Positions 43,705 to 53,656 are shown, counted from the first letter of the stretch. The stretch is DNA of 64,000 nucleotides from Amycolatopsis solani (GCF_033441515.1 NZ_JAWQJT010000001.1:2108001-2172000), one strand, 5' to 3'. Translations and numbers: made by a program. Notes: a model not told the origin generated them from the sequence alone.

Positions 43705-44109
43705 ATGCCGCAATTTCGGTTGTCCGAGGCCGCGCGCCTGCTCGGGGTCAGCGACGACACCGTGCGCCGGTGGGTGCGCGCGGGCCAGCTGACCGCCACC
43801 GACGACGCCGCCGGCCGCAAGGTCGTGGACGGTGCCCAGCTGGCCGGGTTCGCCCGGGCGCAGGCCTCCGGGCCCGAAGATCCCTCCACCGTCGGCCGCT
43901 CGGCCCGCAACCGGTTCGTCGGGCTGGTCACCGAGGTCGTCGCCGACAAGGTGATGGCGCAGGTGGAACTGCAGTGCGGGGCGCACCGCGTGGTGTCCCT
44001 GATGAGTACGGAAGCCGTCCGCGAGCTGGGCCTGCGCCCCGGCGTGCTCGCGGTCGCGGTGGTCAAGGCGACCACCGTTGTGGTGGAGACACCGGAAGGA
44101 AGTCGATGA
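43705..44109 (+). CDS. Excisionase-type HTH plus Mop/TOBE molybdate-binding protein
   Basis: The product is 134 residues. The N-terminal MerR/excisionase-type helix-turn-helix is FRLSEAARLLGVSDDTVRRWVRAGQLTATDD. A single Mop (TOBE) domain covers about 66-130: SARNRFVGLVTEVVADKVMAQVELQCG, VSLMSTEAVRELGLRPGVLAVAVVKATTVVV. This is a compact ModE-like design, probably a molybdate-responsive regulator or storage protein. Its TGA overlaps the ATG of modA (ATGA), so it is the first gene of a mod operon. Confidence 0.88.
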   Translation: MPQFRLSEAARLLGVSDDTVRRWVRAGQLTATDDAAGRKVVDGAQLAGFARAQASGPEDPSTVGRSARNRFVGLVTEVVADKVMAQVELQCGAHRVVSLMSTEAVRELGLRPGVLAVAVVKATTVVVETPEGSR

Positions 44110-44915
44110 AGAAGCTCGCTCTCGCCGTCGCGGCCGTCGCCCTGTTCGCGGGCGCGTGCAGCAGTTCGGACCAGCCCAGCACGCAGTCCGGCGGGTCGTC
44201 GGTGACCGCGCCCGCGCCCAAGGGGGCCGGGAACGCCGGCGGCGGCACGCTGACCGTGTTCGCGGCCGCGTCGCTCACCGAGTCGTTCACCGCGCTCGGC
44301 AAGGAGTTCGAAGCCCAGCACTCCGGCGTGACCGTCAAGTTCAGCTTCGCGGGCTCGTCCACGCTGGTGCAGCAGCTCACCAACGGCGCGAAGGCCGACG
44401 TCTTCGCCTCGGCCGACCAGGCCAACATGGACAAGGCGAACCAGAGCGGGGTGATCGACGGCCAGGCGACGGTGTTCGCCACGAACAAGCTCGCCATCGC
44501 CGTCGCGCCGGGCAACCCCAAGGGCATCAAGTCCTTCGCCGACCTGAACAAGGCCGGCCTGACCGTCGTGACGTGCGCGCCGCAGGTGCCGTGCGGCTCG
44601 GCGACGAAGAAGGTCGAGCAGAACACCGGCGTCACGCTCAAGCCGAAGAGCGAGGAGTCGGACGTGAAGCAGGTGCTGAACAAGGTCGCTTCCGGCGACG
44701 CCGACGCCGGCCTCGTCTACGTCACCGATGCCACGTCCGCCGCGGGCAAGGTGGAGAAGGTCGACTTCCCGGAGGCCGCGCAGGCGATCAACAACTACCC
44801 GATCGCCGCGGTCAAGGGCGGCCAGGCCGAGCTGGCGCACCAGTTCGAGGAGTTCGTCCTCGGCACCGAGGGCAAGAACGAGCTGACGAAGGTCGGGTTC
44901 GGCCCTGCGCAGTGA
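44106..44915 (+). CDS. modA: Molybdate-binding lipoprotein ModA
   Basis: The product is 269 residues from ATG 44106. The signal peptide ends in FAGAC, giving a lipidated Cys at 17. A Ser/Gly/Pro linker is followed by the ModA core: [56 protein letters not shown] (oxyanion-contacting Ser residues), [26 protein letters not shown] and [12 protein letters not shown]. It captures molybdate or tungstate for ModBC. Confidence 0.94.
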   Translation: MKKLALAVAAVALFAGACSSSDQPSTQSGGSSVTAPAPKGAGNAGGGTLTVFAAASLTESFTALGKEFEAQHSGVTVKFSFAGSSTLVQQLTNGAKADVFASADQANMDKANQSGVIDGQATVFATNKLAIAVAPGNPKGIKSFADLNKAGLTVVTCAPQVPCGSATKKVEQNTGVTLKPKSEESDVKQVLNKVASGDADAGLVYVTDATSAAGKVEKVDFPEAAQAINNYPIAAVKGGQAELAHQFEEFVLGTEGKNELTKVGFGPAQ

Positions 44916-44928
44916 CCGCGTCGCCAAC

Positions 44929-44956
44929 GGCCGGCCGGGATCCGTCCCGGCCGGCC
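44929..44956 (+). promoter_or_regulatory. Strong hairpin between modA and modB
   Basis: GGCCGGCCGGGA (44929-44940) and its perfect complement (44945-44956) enclose TCCG. It begins 14 bases after the modA stop. By analogy with other binding-protein operons it may stabilise modA mRNA or attenuate modBC. Confidence 0.55.
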
Positions 44957-44973
44957 GTTCGCGCGTCCCGTGG

Positions 44974-45741
44974 GTGCTCGCGATCCCGGCCACGCTGGCT
45001 TTGGCTCTGGTCGTGCTGCCGGTCGTCGGCCTGCTGGTCCGCTCGGACCTGACGCGGCTGCCGTCGCTGGTCGCCACGGCGTCGTCGTGGCACGCGCTGC
45101 GGCTGTCGCTGATCACGGCCGGGCTGTCCACCGTGGCCTGCGTGCTGCTCGGCGTGCCGCTGGCCGTCGTGCTCGCGCGCGCCCGGTTCCGCGGGGTCCG
45201 GCTGCTGCGCTCGATCGTGCTGCTGCCGCTGGTGCTGCCCCCGGTCGTCGGCGGCCTCGCGCTGCTCTACCTGCTCGGCCGCAAGGGTTTCCTCGGCATG
45301 CTGATCACCACGCTGACCGGGGAGTCGGTGCCGTTCACCACGGGCGCGGTGGTCATCGCGCAGACGTTCGTCGCGATGCCGTTCCTCGTCGTCAGCCTCG
45401 AAGGCGCGCTGCGCAACGCGGGCGACCGCTACGAGCAGGTCGCCGCGACGCTGGGCGCGCGCCCGTGGACCGTGTTCCGCCGGGTCACGCTGCCGCTGCT
45501 GCTGCCCGCGCTCGGCTCCGGCGTCGTCCTCAGCTTCGCCCGCGCGCTCGGCGAGTTCGGCGCCACGATCACCTTCGCGGGCAGCCTCGAAGACGTCACC
45601 CGCACGCTGCCGCTGGAGGTCTACACGCAGGCCGAAGTGGACATCGACAGCGCCGTCGCGCTGTCGTTGCTGCTGATCGTCGTAGCGGTCCTGGTCATCG
45701 CCGTCGCGCGGCCGCGCTCGTGGGAAGGCGGCCTGCGGTGA
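44974..45741 (+). CDS. modB: Molybdate ABC permease ModB
   Basis: The product is 255 residues if it starts at GTG 44974. That start has no ribosome-binding site and lies close to the first helix. The frame is open upstream to 44887 without ATG, GTG or TTG, and only CTG 44905 offers a longer start, so the N-terminus is uncertain. About six helices are present, with the EAA-loop [51 protein letters not shown] typical of ModB/CysT. The stop overlaps the GTG of modC. Confidence 0.9.
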   Translation: MLAIPATLALALVVLPVVGLLVRSDLTRLPSLVATASSWHALRLSLITAGLSTVACVLLGVPLAVVLARARFRGVRLLRSIVLLPLVLPPVVGGLALLYLLGRKGFLGMLITTLTGESVPFTTGAVVIAQTFVAMPFLVVSLEGALRNAGDRYEQVAATLGARPWTVFRRVTLPLLLPALGSGVVLSFARALGEFGATITFAGSLEDVTRTLPLEVYTQAEVDIDSAVALSLLLIVVAVLVIAVARPRSWEGGLR

Positions 45742-46805
45742 GCCTGACCGCCCGGATCTCCGCTGCTCGCGGCACCTTTCGGCTCGACGTCGACCTCGAC
45801 GTGCCCGCCGGGACGGTGCTCGCGCTGCTCGGTCCGAACGGCTCGGGCAAGTCGACCGTGTTGGGCTGCTTGTCCGGTTTGATCACGCCGACGTCGGCGG
45901 AGATCACGGTGGCCGGGCGCGCGCTGGCCGGCGTCGCGCCGCACCGGCGCGGGATCGGGCTGCTCTCGCAGGACGCGCTGCTCTTCCCGCACCTGTCCGC
46001 GGCGGACAACGTCGCTTTCGCGCCGCGCTCGACCGGCGCCGGCCGCCGGGCCGCCCGCGAGCGCGCCTACCACTGGCTGGCCGAGGTGGACGCCGTCGAG
46101 CTCGCCGACCGGCGGCCTGGGCAGCTGTCCGGCGGCCAGGCCCAGCGCGTCGCGATCGCCAGGGCGCTGGCCGCCGAACCGGACCTGCTGCTGCTCGACG
46201 AGCCGTTCGCCGCCCTCGACGTCGACGCGGCGCCCGCGATCCGCGGCCTGCTGCGTCGGGTGCTCAAGACCGGGCCGACGACCGTGCTCGTCACGCACGA
46301 CCCGCTGGACGCCCTCGCGCTCGCCGACCACGTCGCGGTCATGAACGGCGGCCGGATCGTCGAACGCGGCCCGACCCGCGAAGTGTTGTCAGCGCCGCGG
46401 ACGGCGTTCACCGCGCGGATCGCCGGTCTCAACCTCGTCGCCGGCACCGCGGTGGAGGACGGCCTGCGGACGGCGTCCGGTGCGGTCGTGAGCGGGATCC
46501 CGGCGGCCGACGTGGTGCTGGGCGAGCCCGCGGTGGCGGTGTTCGCGCCGAACGCCGTCGCCGTCTACCCGCACGACGGCGAGCACCGCGGCAGCCCGCG
46601 CAACACGGCGGACGGCGTCGTCGCCGCGCTGGAGCCGCACGGGCCGGTGATCCGCGTCCGCGCCGAGGGCGACGGCTGGGCGCACGGCCTGACCGCCGAC
46701 CTCACCCCGGCCGCCGTCGCCGAGCTCGCGCTGGAGCCCGGCTCGGCGGTGACGCTGTCGGTGAAGGCCGCGACCGTGGCCGTGCACCCCGCCGCGGCTT
46801 CCTGA
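45738..46805 (+). CDS. modC: Molybdate ABC ATPase ModC
   Basis: The product is 355 residues from GTG 45738, overlapping the modB stop. Walker A is GPNGSGKST at 32-40, the Q-loop is [13 protein letters not shown] near 75, the signature is [15 protein letters not shown] near 130, and Walker B is [12 protein letters not shown] near 150. The C-terminal 110 residues form a TOBE/Mop domain ([30 protein letters not shown]), which binds molybdate and can trans-inhibit transport. The gene ends six bases before a long palindrome. Confidence 0.93.
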   Translation: MSLTARISAARGTFRLDVDLDVPAGTVLALLGPNGSGKSTVLGCLSGLITPTSAEITVAGRALAGVAPHRRGIGLLSQDALLFPHLSAADNVAFAPRSTGAGRRAARERAYHWLAEVDAVELADRRPGQLSGGQAQRVAIARALAAEPDLLLLDEPFAALDVDAAPAIRGLLRRVLKTGPTTVLVTHDPLDALALADHVAVMNGGRIVERGPTREVLSAPRTAFTARIAGLNLVAGTAVEDGLRTASGAVVSGIPAADVVLGEPAVAVFAPNAVAVYPHDGEHRGSPRNTADGVVAALEPHGPVIRVRAEGDGWAHGLTADLTPAAVAELALEPGSAVTLSVKAATVAVHPAAAS

Positions 46806-46813
46806 GTCCAAGA

Positions 46814-46865
46814 CCGGTCGTGAGTGTTTAGTCGGGTTAGAACCCGACTAAACACTCACGACCGG
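46814..46865. terminator. 25-bp perfect palindromic terminator after modC
   Basis: Bases 46814-46838 are perfectly complementary to 46841-46865 (core TGAGTGTTTAGTCGGGTT). The gap is two bases, so an effective stem of about 24 bp with a tight loop forms. It lies between convergent modC and the multicopper oxidase gene and is unusually AT-rich for this genome. Confidence 0.75.
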
Positions 46866-46871
46866 GTCGGG

Positions 46872-48653
46872 TCAGGCGTCGTGGTGGTGGCCGCCGCCCG
46901 GGTGGACGTGGAACTTCGCCACCTCCGGCGGGTGCACGACGAACGGCCGCATCATCCCTTCGTCCTCGTGGTCGAGGATGTGGCAGTGGTACATGAACTG
47001 GCCGGTACCGCCGCCGAACTGGCCGGCCACGCTCACCCACTGGCCGGGGTTCACGATGATCGTGTCCTTCCAGCCCTCCTCGTACTTCTCCAGCGGGACG
47101 TCGGTGAAGCCGTCGATCGGCGTCGTCGTCCGCTCGGTGGCCTGGTCGAACGTCGTGGTGAACTTCCGCCGGAAGAGCGCCTGGAACTCGGTCAGGTGGA
47201 TGTGCACCGGGTGGGCAGGCCCACCGTTCGCGACGTGCACGATGTTCCACACCGCCCACCGGTCGTGGTCGATGAAGATGCCCGTCGTGTCGTCGAAGAT
47301 CCGGCCGATCACCCGGAACGTCTTCAGGCCGCCGTTCGGGTCCTGCAGCTGGATGATCCCCTCGCCGCCGGGGTCCGCCTCGACCTGCTCCAGGTCCCAC
47401 ATCTCCGGGTGGCCCGCCTTATTGAGCAGCAGCGCGACCCAGACGTGGTCGTGGTCCTCCGGCAGCGTCGAGCCGTGCTGCAGCCGGACGTAGGACGTCG
47501 AGATCTTCTCCGGCAGCCGGAACGGGTCGTGCTTGGCCCGGCTGTCGACCCGGAACTCCATCAGGTCCGGCTCGACCGTGCCCAGCCGCGGGTCGGCGTT
47601 GCGCAGCTTGAGCTTCCGCCCCTTGAAGCGGCTGAAGTCGATCAGGACGTCGAACCGCTCGGCCGGCGCGACGGTCAGCCCGCCGGACGGCAACGGCGTC
47701 GGCGCGGGCAGCAGGCCGCCGTCGGTGCCGATCAGGCGGACGGCGTCGTTGACCGGCGCGTTGTTCTCGTCGACCAGATTGAGCGTGAAGAACCGCGAGT
47801 TGGCCGCGTTGAGCAGCCGGAAGCGGTACCACCGCGCGTCGACGTCCAGATGCGGCCAGATCACGCCGTTGACCAGGGAAAACGGCCCGGTGAACGGGAT
47901 CATCGGGCCGTTCGGCACGACCGGGACCTTGAACAGCAGCTGCCCGGTGAGCGCGCCGGTCGCCGGGTCGGTGTCGAGGTTCCGGTCGGTGATGATCAGC
48001 GGGATCTCGTGGTCGCCGTGCGGCAGGTCGAGCGCGTCCTCCTCGTCGTCGCGGACCAGGTACATCCCCGCCAGGCCGGTGTGGACGTTGAAGCGCGTGA
48101 TCGCCATGGCGTGGTCGTGGTACCAGAGCGGCATCGACGGCTGGCGGTTCTGGTACTCGGTGAGCTGCGACGTGCCGGCGAGCCCGGCGTTGTGCGCCCA
48201 GCCGTCGTTGCCGGCGTTCGTGCGGGCGCCGTGGAGGTGGACGACCGTCCAGGCCGGCAGGTCCGCGACGCCTTCGATGATCGAGTAGCCGGGCCGGTCG
48301 AGCTCGCGGCCGGGCCGGCTGGTGGGCCCGTCCGCCACCGGGCCCTGAACGGCGACGAGCGGGAACTCGCCCTCGATTTCGTTCGACCACGAAATCCGCA
48401 GTTGTTTACCGCTGCGCACTTCGATCGTCGGACCCGGGAAATGCCCCGCGTACGTCCACAAAGTACTCGGCGGCAATTGCGAGTGCAGCCGCTGGCGCTT
48501 CGTGATCATCGGAATGGTGATGGTGTCCTGGCCGCCCCACGAATGCGGCCGGTACACCGGCGGAACACGCAGTGGGTCCAGGAACTTGGTGAGCCCCCAG
48601 TTCGGCGCCGCGATCGCCGTGGCGGCGGCCGGGCGCTCGATGATTTCGGTCAT
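46872..48653 (-). CDS. Multicopper oxidase (phenoxazinone synthase/bilirubin oxidase-like)
   Basis: The product is 593 residues from ATG 48653, with GGGGAG upstream; a longer frame is not family-like. All copper-binding motifs are visible: HLHGA near 138, WYHDHAM near 172, HPVHIHL near 490 and YHCHILDHEDEGMM near 565, with the axial Met. No signal peptide is evident, as in phenoxazinone synthase, and the closest general type is PhsA/CotA. It oxidises phenolic or aminophenol substrates with O2. The C-terminus is His-rich (HVHPGGGHHHDA). Confidence 0.9.
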   Translation of the reverse strand: MTEIIERPAAATAIAAPNWGLTKFLDPLRVPPVYRPHSWGGQDTITIPMITKRQRLHSQLPPSTLWTYAGHFPGPTIEVRSGKQLRISWSNEIEGEFPLVAVQGPVADGPTSRPGRELDRPGYSIIEGVADLPAWTVVHLHGARTNAGNDGWAHNAGLAGTSQLTEYQNRQPSMPLWYHDHAMAITRFNVHTGLAGMYLVRDDEEDALDLPHGDHEIPLIITDRNLDTDPATGALTGQLLFKVPVVPNGPMIPFTGPFSLVNGVIWPHLDVDARWYRFRLLNAANSRFFTLNLVDENNAPVNDAVRLIGTDGGLLPAPTPLPSGGLTVAPAERFDVLIDFSRFKGRKLKLRNADPRLGTVEPDLMEFRVDSRAKHDPFRLPEKISTSYVRLQHGSTLPEDHDHVWVALLLNKAGHPEMWDLEQVEADPGGEGIIQLQDPNGGLKTFRVIGRIFDDTTGIFIDHDRWAVWNIVHVANGGPAHPVHIHLTEFQALFRRKFTTTFDQATERTTTPIDGFTDVPLEKYEEGWKDTIIVNPGQWVSVAGQFGGGTGQFMYHCHILDHEDEGMMRPFVVHPPEVAKFHVHPGGGHHHDA

Positions 48654-48846
48654 GCGATCTCCCCTTTTTGCGGACAGGGGGAGGGAGAATCGCGCCGCCA
48701 CGGATGGCGACGGCGACGGTGAAAGGTATTCCCCCGAACCCCCTCGGTGACCGGCCCGCGAACTCCCCTCGCAATACCGGCAATTTCCACTGTAGCCGTT
48801 TTCGGCGGGGACCGCAGGTGCCTCGCGCGCGTGATAGGTTCCGCGC

Positions 48847-49641
48847 ATGAGCGAACGCCGGTGGACGTACCTCTCCGACATGGACGGCGTCCTGGTGAAG
48901 GAGGAACACCTCGTCCCCGGGGCCGACGAATTCCTCGCCGAGCTGAAGGCGAACGGCATCGACTTCCTGGTGCTGACGAACAACTCGATCTACACCCCGC
49001 GCGACCTGCGGGCCCGGCTCGAGCGCACCGGGCTCGACATCCCGGAGGAGTCGATCTGGACGTCGGCGCTGGCGACCGCGAAGTTCCTCTCGTCACAGCG
49101 GCCGAACGGCTCGGCGTACGTCATCGGCGAGGCCGGCCTCACGACGGCCCTGCACGAGGTCGGCTACGTGCTGACCGAGCGCGACCCGGACTACGTCGTC
49201 CTCGGCGAGACCCGCACGTACAGCTTCAGCGCCATCACGCGCGCGATCCGGCTGATCGAGGGCGGCGCGAAGTTCATCGCGACCAACCCCGACGCGACCG
49301 GCCCCAGCCTCGAGGGCTCGATGCCGGCCACCGGGTCCGTCGCGGCGCTGATCGAGAAGGCCACCGGGCGCTCGCCGTACTACGTCGGCAAGCCGAACCC
49401 GCTGATGATGCGCTCGGCGTTGCGCCGGCTGGGCGCGCACTCGGAGTCGACGCTGATGATCGGCGACCGGATGGACACCGACGTGCACTCGGGCATCGAG
49501 GCCGGCCTGCAGACCATCCTGGTGCTCACCGGCATCTCCACGAAGGAGTCGGCCGAACGCTATCCGTATCGGCCCACCCTGGTGCTCGACTCCGTCGCCG
49601 ACCTGATCGGGCGAACCACCGACCCGTTCGGCGAAGGCTGA
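48847..49641 (+). CDS. HAD-IIA family phosphatase (NagD-like)
   Basis: The product is 264 residues. Motif I is [11 protein letters not shown] at 10-20, motif II is FLVLTNNS near 40, and the C-terminal motif III/IV is [12 protein letters not shown] and [18 protein letters not shown] near 178-220. The C2b cap between them marks the HAD-IIA class, which dephosphorylates small phosphorylated metabolites. It is divergent from the oxidase gene and 37 bases upstream of a metallophosphatase gene on the same strand. Confidence 0.9.
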   Translation: MSERRWTYLSDMDGVLVKEEHLVPGADEFLAELKANGIDFLVLTNNSIYTPRDLRARLERTGLDIPEESIWTSALATAKFLSSQRPNGSAYVIGEAGLTTALHEVGYVLTERDPDYVVLGETRTYSFSAITRAIRLIEGGAKFIATNPDATGPSLEGSMPATGSVAALIEKATGRSPYYVGKPNPLMMRSALRRLGAHSESTLMIGDRMDTDVHSGIEAGLQTILVLTGISTKESAERYPYRPTLVLDSVADLIGRTTDPFGEG

Positions 49642-49678
49642 CGGTGAGCCGGGTGCGCGGAGGGCTTATCGTCACCGG

Positions 49679-50479
49679 ATGAGCAAGTCCACGTACGTAG
49701 TGGGCGACGTGCACGGCCACCGTGACGAACTGGCCGAGGCACTGCGCGCCGAAGGCCTGGTAGACGACGAAGACAACTGGTCGGGGGAAGAGGACCAGCT
49801 GTGGTTCCTCGGTGACTTCGTCGACCGCGGCCCGGACGGCGTCGGCGCGATCGACCTGGTCATGAGGCTGGAAGCGCAGGCGGCCGAGGCCGGTGGCCAG
49901 GTGCAGACGCTGCTGGGCAACCACGAGATCCTCGCGCTGGGGATGTACCACTTCGGCGATGAGCCGGTCCCGTCCGACTTCGGCCCGCGCAGCTTCGCCC
50001 GCAGCTGGGAGATCAACGGCGGCCTCCTGTCGGACCAGGACCGGCTGACCCCGGAGCACATCGAGTGGCTGGCGGCCCGCCCGCTGGCCGCGGTGGCGGC
50101 CGACCACCTGCTGCTGCACTCGGACACCCTGGAGTACCTCGACTGGGGGTCCACGGTCGAGGAGATCAACGAGGCCGCGGGCGAGATCCTCACGGGCTCG
50201 GACCTCGAGGCCTGGTGGGACGTCTGGCGCCGGATGACGACGCGCTACGCCTTCCGCGGCCCGGACGGCGAGGAGAACGCCCAGAAGCTGATGGACGCGC
50301 TCGGCGGGTCCCGGATCGTGCACGGGCACAGCGTCATCGCCGACCAGCTGGGCATCCACCCGACGCAGATCGAGGGCCCGTTCCTGTACGCGGGCGGCAA
50401 GGCGCTGGGCGTGGACGGCGGCCTGTTCGTCGGCGGGCCGTGCCTGGTGGTGCGGCTGCCGTACGAACCGGAGTCGTGA
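49679..50479 (+). CDS. Calcineurin-like metallophosphatase
   Basis: The product is 266 residues. Metal-binding motifs appear in order: VVGDVHGHRDEL at 8-19, LGDFVDRGPD near 44-53, LLGNHEIL near 79-86, a histidine in LLLHSDTLEY near 145 and IVHGHSVI near 213-220. This is the Ser/Thr phosphatase/diadenosine tetraphosphatase layout, larger than ApaH core proteins by an insert near 100-130. The substrate is not inferable. The stop TGA abuts the convergent yccF stop with no gap (TGATCA junction). Confidence 0.88.
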   Translation: MSKSTYVVGDVHGHRDELAEALRAEGLVDDEDNWSGEEDQLWFLGDFVDRGPDGVGAIDLVMRLEAQAAEAGGQVQTLLGNHEILALGMYHFGDEPVPSDFGPRSFARSWEINGGLLSDQDRLTPEHIEWLAARPLAAVAADHLLLHSDTLEYLDWGSTVEEINEAAGEILTGSDLEAWWDVWRRMTTRYAFRGPDGEENAQKLMDALGGSRIVHGHSVIADQLGIHPTQIEGPFLYAGGKALGVDGGLFVGGPCLVVRLPYEPES

Positions 50480-50854
50480 TCAGGGCAGCTCGACGATCTC
50501 CTTGCCGAGCGGCACCAGCGACACCGGGATCATCTTGAAGTTCGCGACGCCGAGCGGGATGCCGACGATGGTGATGCACAGCGCGACACCCGTGAAGACG
50601 TGCCCGAGCGCCAGCCACCACCCGGCGAAGACGAACCAGATGACGTTGCCGAGGCAGGACGCGGCGCCCGCGTCCCGCCGGTCGACGACCGTGCGGCCGA
50701 ACGGCCAGAGCGCGTAGTTCGCGATCCGGAACGACGCCAGCCCGAACGGGATGGTGACGATCAGGATGCAGCAGATCACGCCGGCGATCAGGTAGCCCAC
50801 CGCCATCCAGAAGCCGCACAGGACGAGCCAGATGATGTTCAGCAGGACTCGCAT
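50480..50854 (-). CDS. YccF domain membrane protein
   Basis: The product is 124 residues with two homologous halves, each carrying the YccF domain pattern: NIIWLVLCGFWMAVGYLIAG...IPFGLASFRIANYALWPFG and NVIWFVFAGWWLALGHVFTG...IPLGVANFKMIPVSLVPLG. Three to four membrane helices are predicted. The function is unknown. The start ATG shares one base with the stop of the PhzF-family gene, so the two form an operon. Confidence 0.9.
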   Translation of the reverse strand: MRVLLNIIWLVLCGFWMAVGYLIAGVICCILIVTIPFGLASFRIANYALWPFGRTVVDRRDAGAASCLGNVIWFVFAGWWLALGHVFTGVALCITIVGIPLGVANFKMIPVSLVPLGKEIVELP

Positions 50855-51609
50855 CAGACGTGCAGCTCCCCGCTGAGGACGGTCACGGCCTGGCCGGCGA
50901 GGTGGACGCGGTCGCCGTCTTGGCGCGTCCGGACGATCCCGCCGCGGCGGGAGACCTGGTGTCCGGTGAGTTCGGTCTTCTGCAGCTGCTCCGACCAGTA
51001 CGGCGACAGGATGCAGTGCGCCGAGCCGGTGACGGGGTCTTCGTCGACGCCGACGCCGGGCCCGAAGAAGCGGCTCGCGTAGTCCGTTTCACCGCCCTTC
51101 GCGGTGACGAGCAGCCGTCCGGTCCAGGTGTGCTTCAGCTTTTCGAGGTCGGGTTCGAGGTTTTTGACCGTTTCGGCGTCGGGCAGGACGGCGAAGAGGT
51201 TCTCGACGCCGCGTCCGACGTACTCGATTTCGATTCCGGGGAGGATCCCGGACAGGTCGTCGTCGGTGGGTGACGGCGGGTCGGAGGGGAAGTCCAGCTC
51301 GACCCAGCCGTCCTTGGCGGTGGCGCGCAGCTCGCCGCTCTTCGTGGTGTAGGTCTGTTCGCCGCCGAGCACGTGCGTGGTGGCGAGGGTGGCGTGCCCG
51401 CAGAGCGCGACCTCGACCTCGGGGGTGAACCACCGGAGCGACTTGGGCCCGGGTTCGGTGGTGACCACGAAGGCGGTCTCGGCGTGCTTCATCTCGGCGG
51501 CGACCGCCTGCATCCAGGTGGGGTCGGCGGGCTCGTCCAGCAGGACGACCCCGGCGGAGTTCCCGGCGAAGGCCCGGTCGGTGAAGGCGTCGACGATGAA
51601 GAAGCGCAT
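50854..51609 (-). CDS. PhzF-family isomerase/epimerase
   Basis: The product is 251 residues from ATG 51609, giving the family N-terminus MRFFIVDAFTDRAFAGNSAGVVLL; TTG 51618 would add three residues. The catalytic Glu is in EMKHAETAFV near 42, LCGHATLATTHVL is near 72, and DEDPVTGSAHCILSPYW is near 190-206. The two-fold pseudo-symmetric diaminopimelate epimerase-like fold catalyses isomerisations; most members are uncharacterised. It is cotranscribed with yccF, and no phenazine genes are nearby. Confidence 0.9.
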   Translation of the reverse strand: MRFFIVDAFTDRAFAGNSAGVVLLDEPADPTWMQAVAAEMKHAETAFVVTTEPGPKSLRWFTPEVEVALCGHATLATTHVLGGEQTYTTKSGELRATAKDGWVELDFPSDPPSPTDDDLSGILPGIEIEYVGRGVENLFAVLPDAETVKNLEPDLEKLKHTWTGRLLVTAKGGETDYASRFFGPGVGVDEDPVTGSAHCILSPYWSEQLQKTELTGHQVSRRGGIVRTRQDGDRVHLAGQAVTVLSGELHV

Positions 51610-51671
51610 GTCCCCCAATGTAGCGAGGACGGGCTTCCCGGGCCCGGTTCTCGTGACGGGATCGGGGAGAT

Positions 51672-53069
51672 CTAAGGGGTTTCCCCGATGGTCGGCCGCA
51701 CGATCTTCTCGCCGTCGGGCCCGGTCTCGGGCTTGAGGTCGAAGACGTCGTCGTCGGTGGCGTACTTGTTCTTGTGCTCTTTGTCGTCTTCCTTCTTCTT
51801 GCCGGCGGCGCCGGCCGCCGCGCCCCCCGCTGCCGCGCCCTTGCCCTTGGCCGCCGCGGCGGCGGTGGCCCCGCGTTCGAGCCGCTCACCGGTCTTGCCC
51901 GCGCCGCTGCCCTTGCCTTCGCCTTCTTTGGGCGCACTTCCGGCACTGCCGGATACGCGCGACCCGGCGAACCCGCTGCCGGCGCGTCCGGGTTTGCTGC
52001 CACCCCGGGTGGTGTCCCCACCGCCTGGGGCGCCGCCGCCGGTGGTGGTCCCGGGCATGGCGAGCCCATCGGGAGTCATGCGCGGGAAACCACCCGCGGC
52101 GGGGGTGGCGCGGAAGTTGCTGTTGCCACCGGCGAAGTTGCTACCGCCGATGCCACTGGTGGTCCCAGGCTGCACGTAGTTGGGCGGCGTCGTGCTGGGG
52201 GGAGTGGTGCCGGGCGGGACGTAGCTACCGCTGGTGCCGCCGGGTCCCGTGCCGGCGGTGCCGCCGACGGTCGGGGTGCCGGTGAAGCTCGTGCTGCTGG
52301 TGCCGTGGAACCCCGAGACGGACGTGGAGTCGTTCCCGCCACCGAGCTGCGGAGGAGGCGCGTAGGTGGGCTGGGAGCTGGCGGTTTCGTGGTAGGTGCC
52401 GTCGAGGTTCTGCAGAACTTGAACGGCTTGCTGGTGCGCGGCGTCGGCTTGCTGTTGCTTGGCCTGGATGCCGGTCATGGTGCTGCTCATGCCGATGAGG
52501 TCACCGGAGTTGTACTGCTGCTTGGCCTTGTCGAGCTCGGCTTGCTGGTTGAAGCCGGTGGGCTCGGGCATGTTCGTCTTGGCGTAGTGGGCAGCCGCGG
52601 ACTGCTGGGAGTAGTGGTTGGACGCCAGCTGCATCGCGTTGCCGGTTTGTTCGGTGTGTCCCGCCGTGCTCTGGAAGAACCCGTTCGCCTGGTCGGCTGC
52701 TGGTCCTTGCCAGGAGCCGCCCGCCGCGGTGGCGGCGTCGCGGAACTGGTTCGAGGCATCGGCGAGCCAGTTCCCGTAGACGTTGGCCACCCGGCTGCGG
52801 TCGTTGAGGTCTTCGAGATCCAGGTTTTTGTGGACCATGTCATACAGCGCTTCGTGCGGCTGGCTGGCGTAGTTCTCGTCGGGAGCCGGCGCTCCGGAAC
52901 GGAGGGTTTGCCCTTCCTGCAGGAGCTTTCCCTGGGCGACCGAATAGTCCGACGCGGCTTGCTGGGTGAGCCGTTGGCCGTCGGCCCCGTGACCTTGGAG
53001 CTTCTGGGCGGTTTCCGCGTAGTAGTCACCCTCGGACTGGCGATGCTGCGCCCGGTGCGGCTGACTCAT
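51672..53069 (-). CDS. PPE/WXG-like type VII secretion-associated protein with repetitive tail
   Basis: The product is 465 residues from ATG 53069. The N-terminal 190 residues are helical, with NVYGNWLADASNQFRDAATAAGGSWQGPAADQANGFFQS near 92-130, resembling the WXG/PPE hairpin motif (xxxxW.G.AA). The middle is Ser/Thr/Gly/Pro-rich, and the C-terminus is Ala/Gly/Lys-rich and ends in TGPDGEKIVRPTIGETP. No signal peptide is present, which fits ESX export. It is the last gene of a set with DUF3558, WXG-like and EspG genes. Confidence 0.75.
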   Translation of the reverse strand: MSQPHRAQHRQSEGDYYAETAQKLQGHGADGQRLTQQAASDYSVAQGKLLQEGQTLRSGAPAPDENYASQPHEALYDMVHKNLDLEDLNDRSRVANVYGNWLADASNQFRDAATAAGGSWQGPAADQANGFFQSTAGHTEQTGNAMQLASNHYSQQSAAAHYAKTNMPEPTGFNQQAELDKAKQQYNSGDLIGMSSTMTGIQAKQQQADAAHQQAVQVLQNLDGTYHETASSQPTYAPPPQLGGGNDSTSVSGFHGTSSTSFTGTPTVGGTAGTGPGGTSGSYVPPGTTPPSTTPPNYVQPGTTSGIGGSNFAGGNSNFRATPAAGGFPRMTPDGLAMPGTTTGGGAPGGGDTTRGGSKPGRAGSGFAGSRVSGSAGSAPKEGEGKGSGAGKTGERLERGATAAAAAKGKGAAAGGAAAGAAGKKKEDDKEHKNKYATDDDVFDLKPETGPDGEKIVRPTIGETP

Positions 53070-53083
53070 GGCTGGACTCCGTA

Positions 53084-53656
53084 TCAGTTGGTCTTCGGCA
53101 GGAGCGGTTCGATCTTCTCCGCGAATCCTTCGACGAGCTTGCAGGCGTTGGAGGTGTCCGATCCCGACGTCACCAGAACCAGGGCTCGGGACTTCGGTTT
53201 CACGTCCAACCAGATGCCGCACTGTCCGGGCGATTGCTGCGGCTCACGTACTTCAACCGCCGCACGCTCGTTGACCTTTCCATCACTTGCCTGGCTCGGG
53301 TTGCTGACGTTGTTCTTGTAACCTCGGCCAGGTTGAAGCGAAAGCGCCAGGTCGATCGGATTCACGTCGCCTGCCCTCGGCTTGGTTGCGGCGCAACTTT
53401 CTTTCGCGTCGGCGACGGTCGAGACCGCAGGCGGGAAACCCTGGCCCACGAGTGCTTGGTCCAGGAGCGAGCACGGTTTCATGGAGGCGAATGGATCGTC
53501 CGGGTCACCTGCGGATGTAGCCGCGCTGGACGGATCGGTACCGGCGGTGGCAGAACTTGGGTCTGCTTGGCCTCCGACCTGACTGGTGCACGCGGCCAGG
53601 GGCAGCGCCGCACAGGCGGCAATGGCCAAGATCGCGGCGATACGGTGAGGAGTCAC
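53084..53656 (-). CDS. DUF3558 lipoprotein
   Basis: The product is 190 residues from GTG 53656, which overlaps the upstream stop (GTGA). The signal peptide ends in LPLAAC, Cys at about 23. After a Ser/Thr/Asp linker the DUF3558 core has DPFASMKPCSLLDQALV, SCAATKPRAG and CGIWLDVKPKSRALVLVTSGSDTSNACKLVEGFAEKIEPLLP, including two cysteine pairs. DUF3558 lipoproteins are common beside type VII substrate genes in Pseudonocardiaceae. The function is unknown. Confidence 0.85.
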   Translation of the reverse strand: MTPHRIAAILAIAACAALPLAACTSQVGGQADPSSATAGTDPSSAATSAGDPDDPFASMKPCSLLDQALVGQGFPPAVSTVADAKESCAATKPRAGDVNPIDLALSLQPGRGYKNNVSNPSQASDGKVNERAAVEVREPQQSPGQCGIWLDVKPKSRALVLVTSGSDTSNACKLVEGFAEKIEPLLPKTN

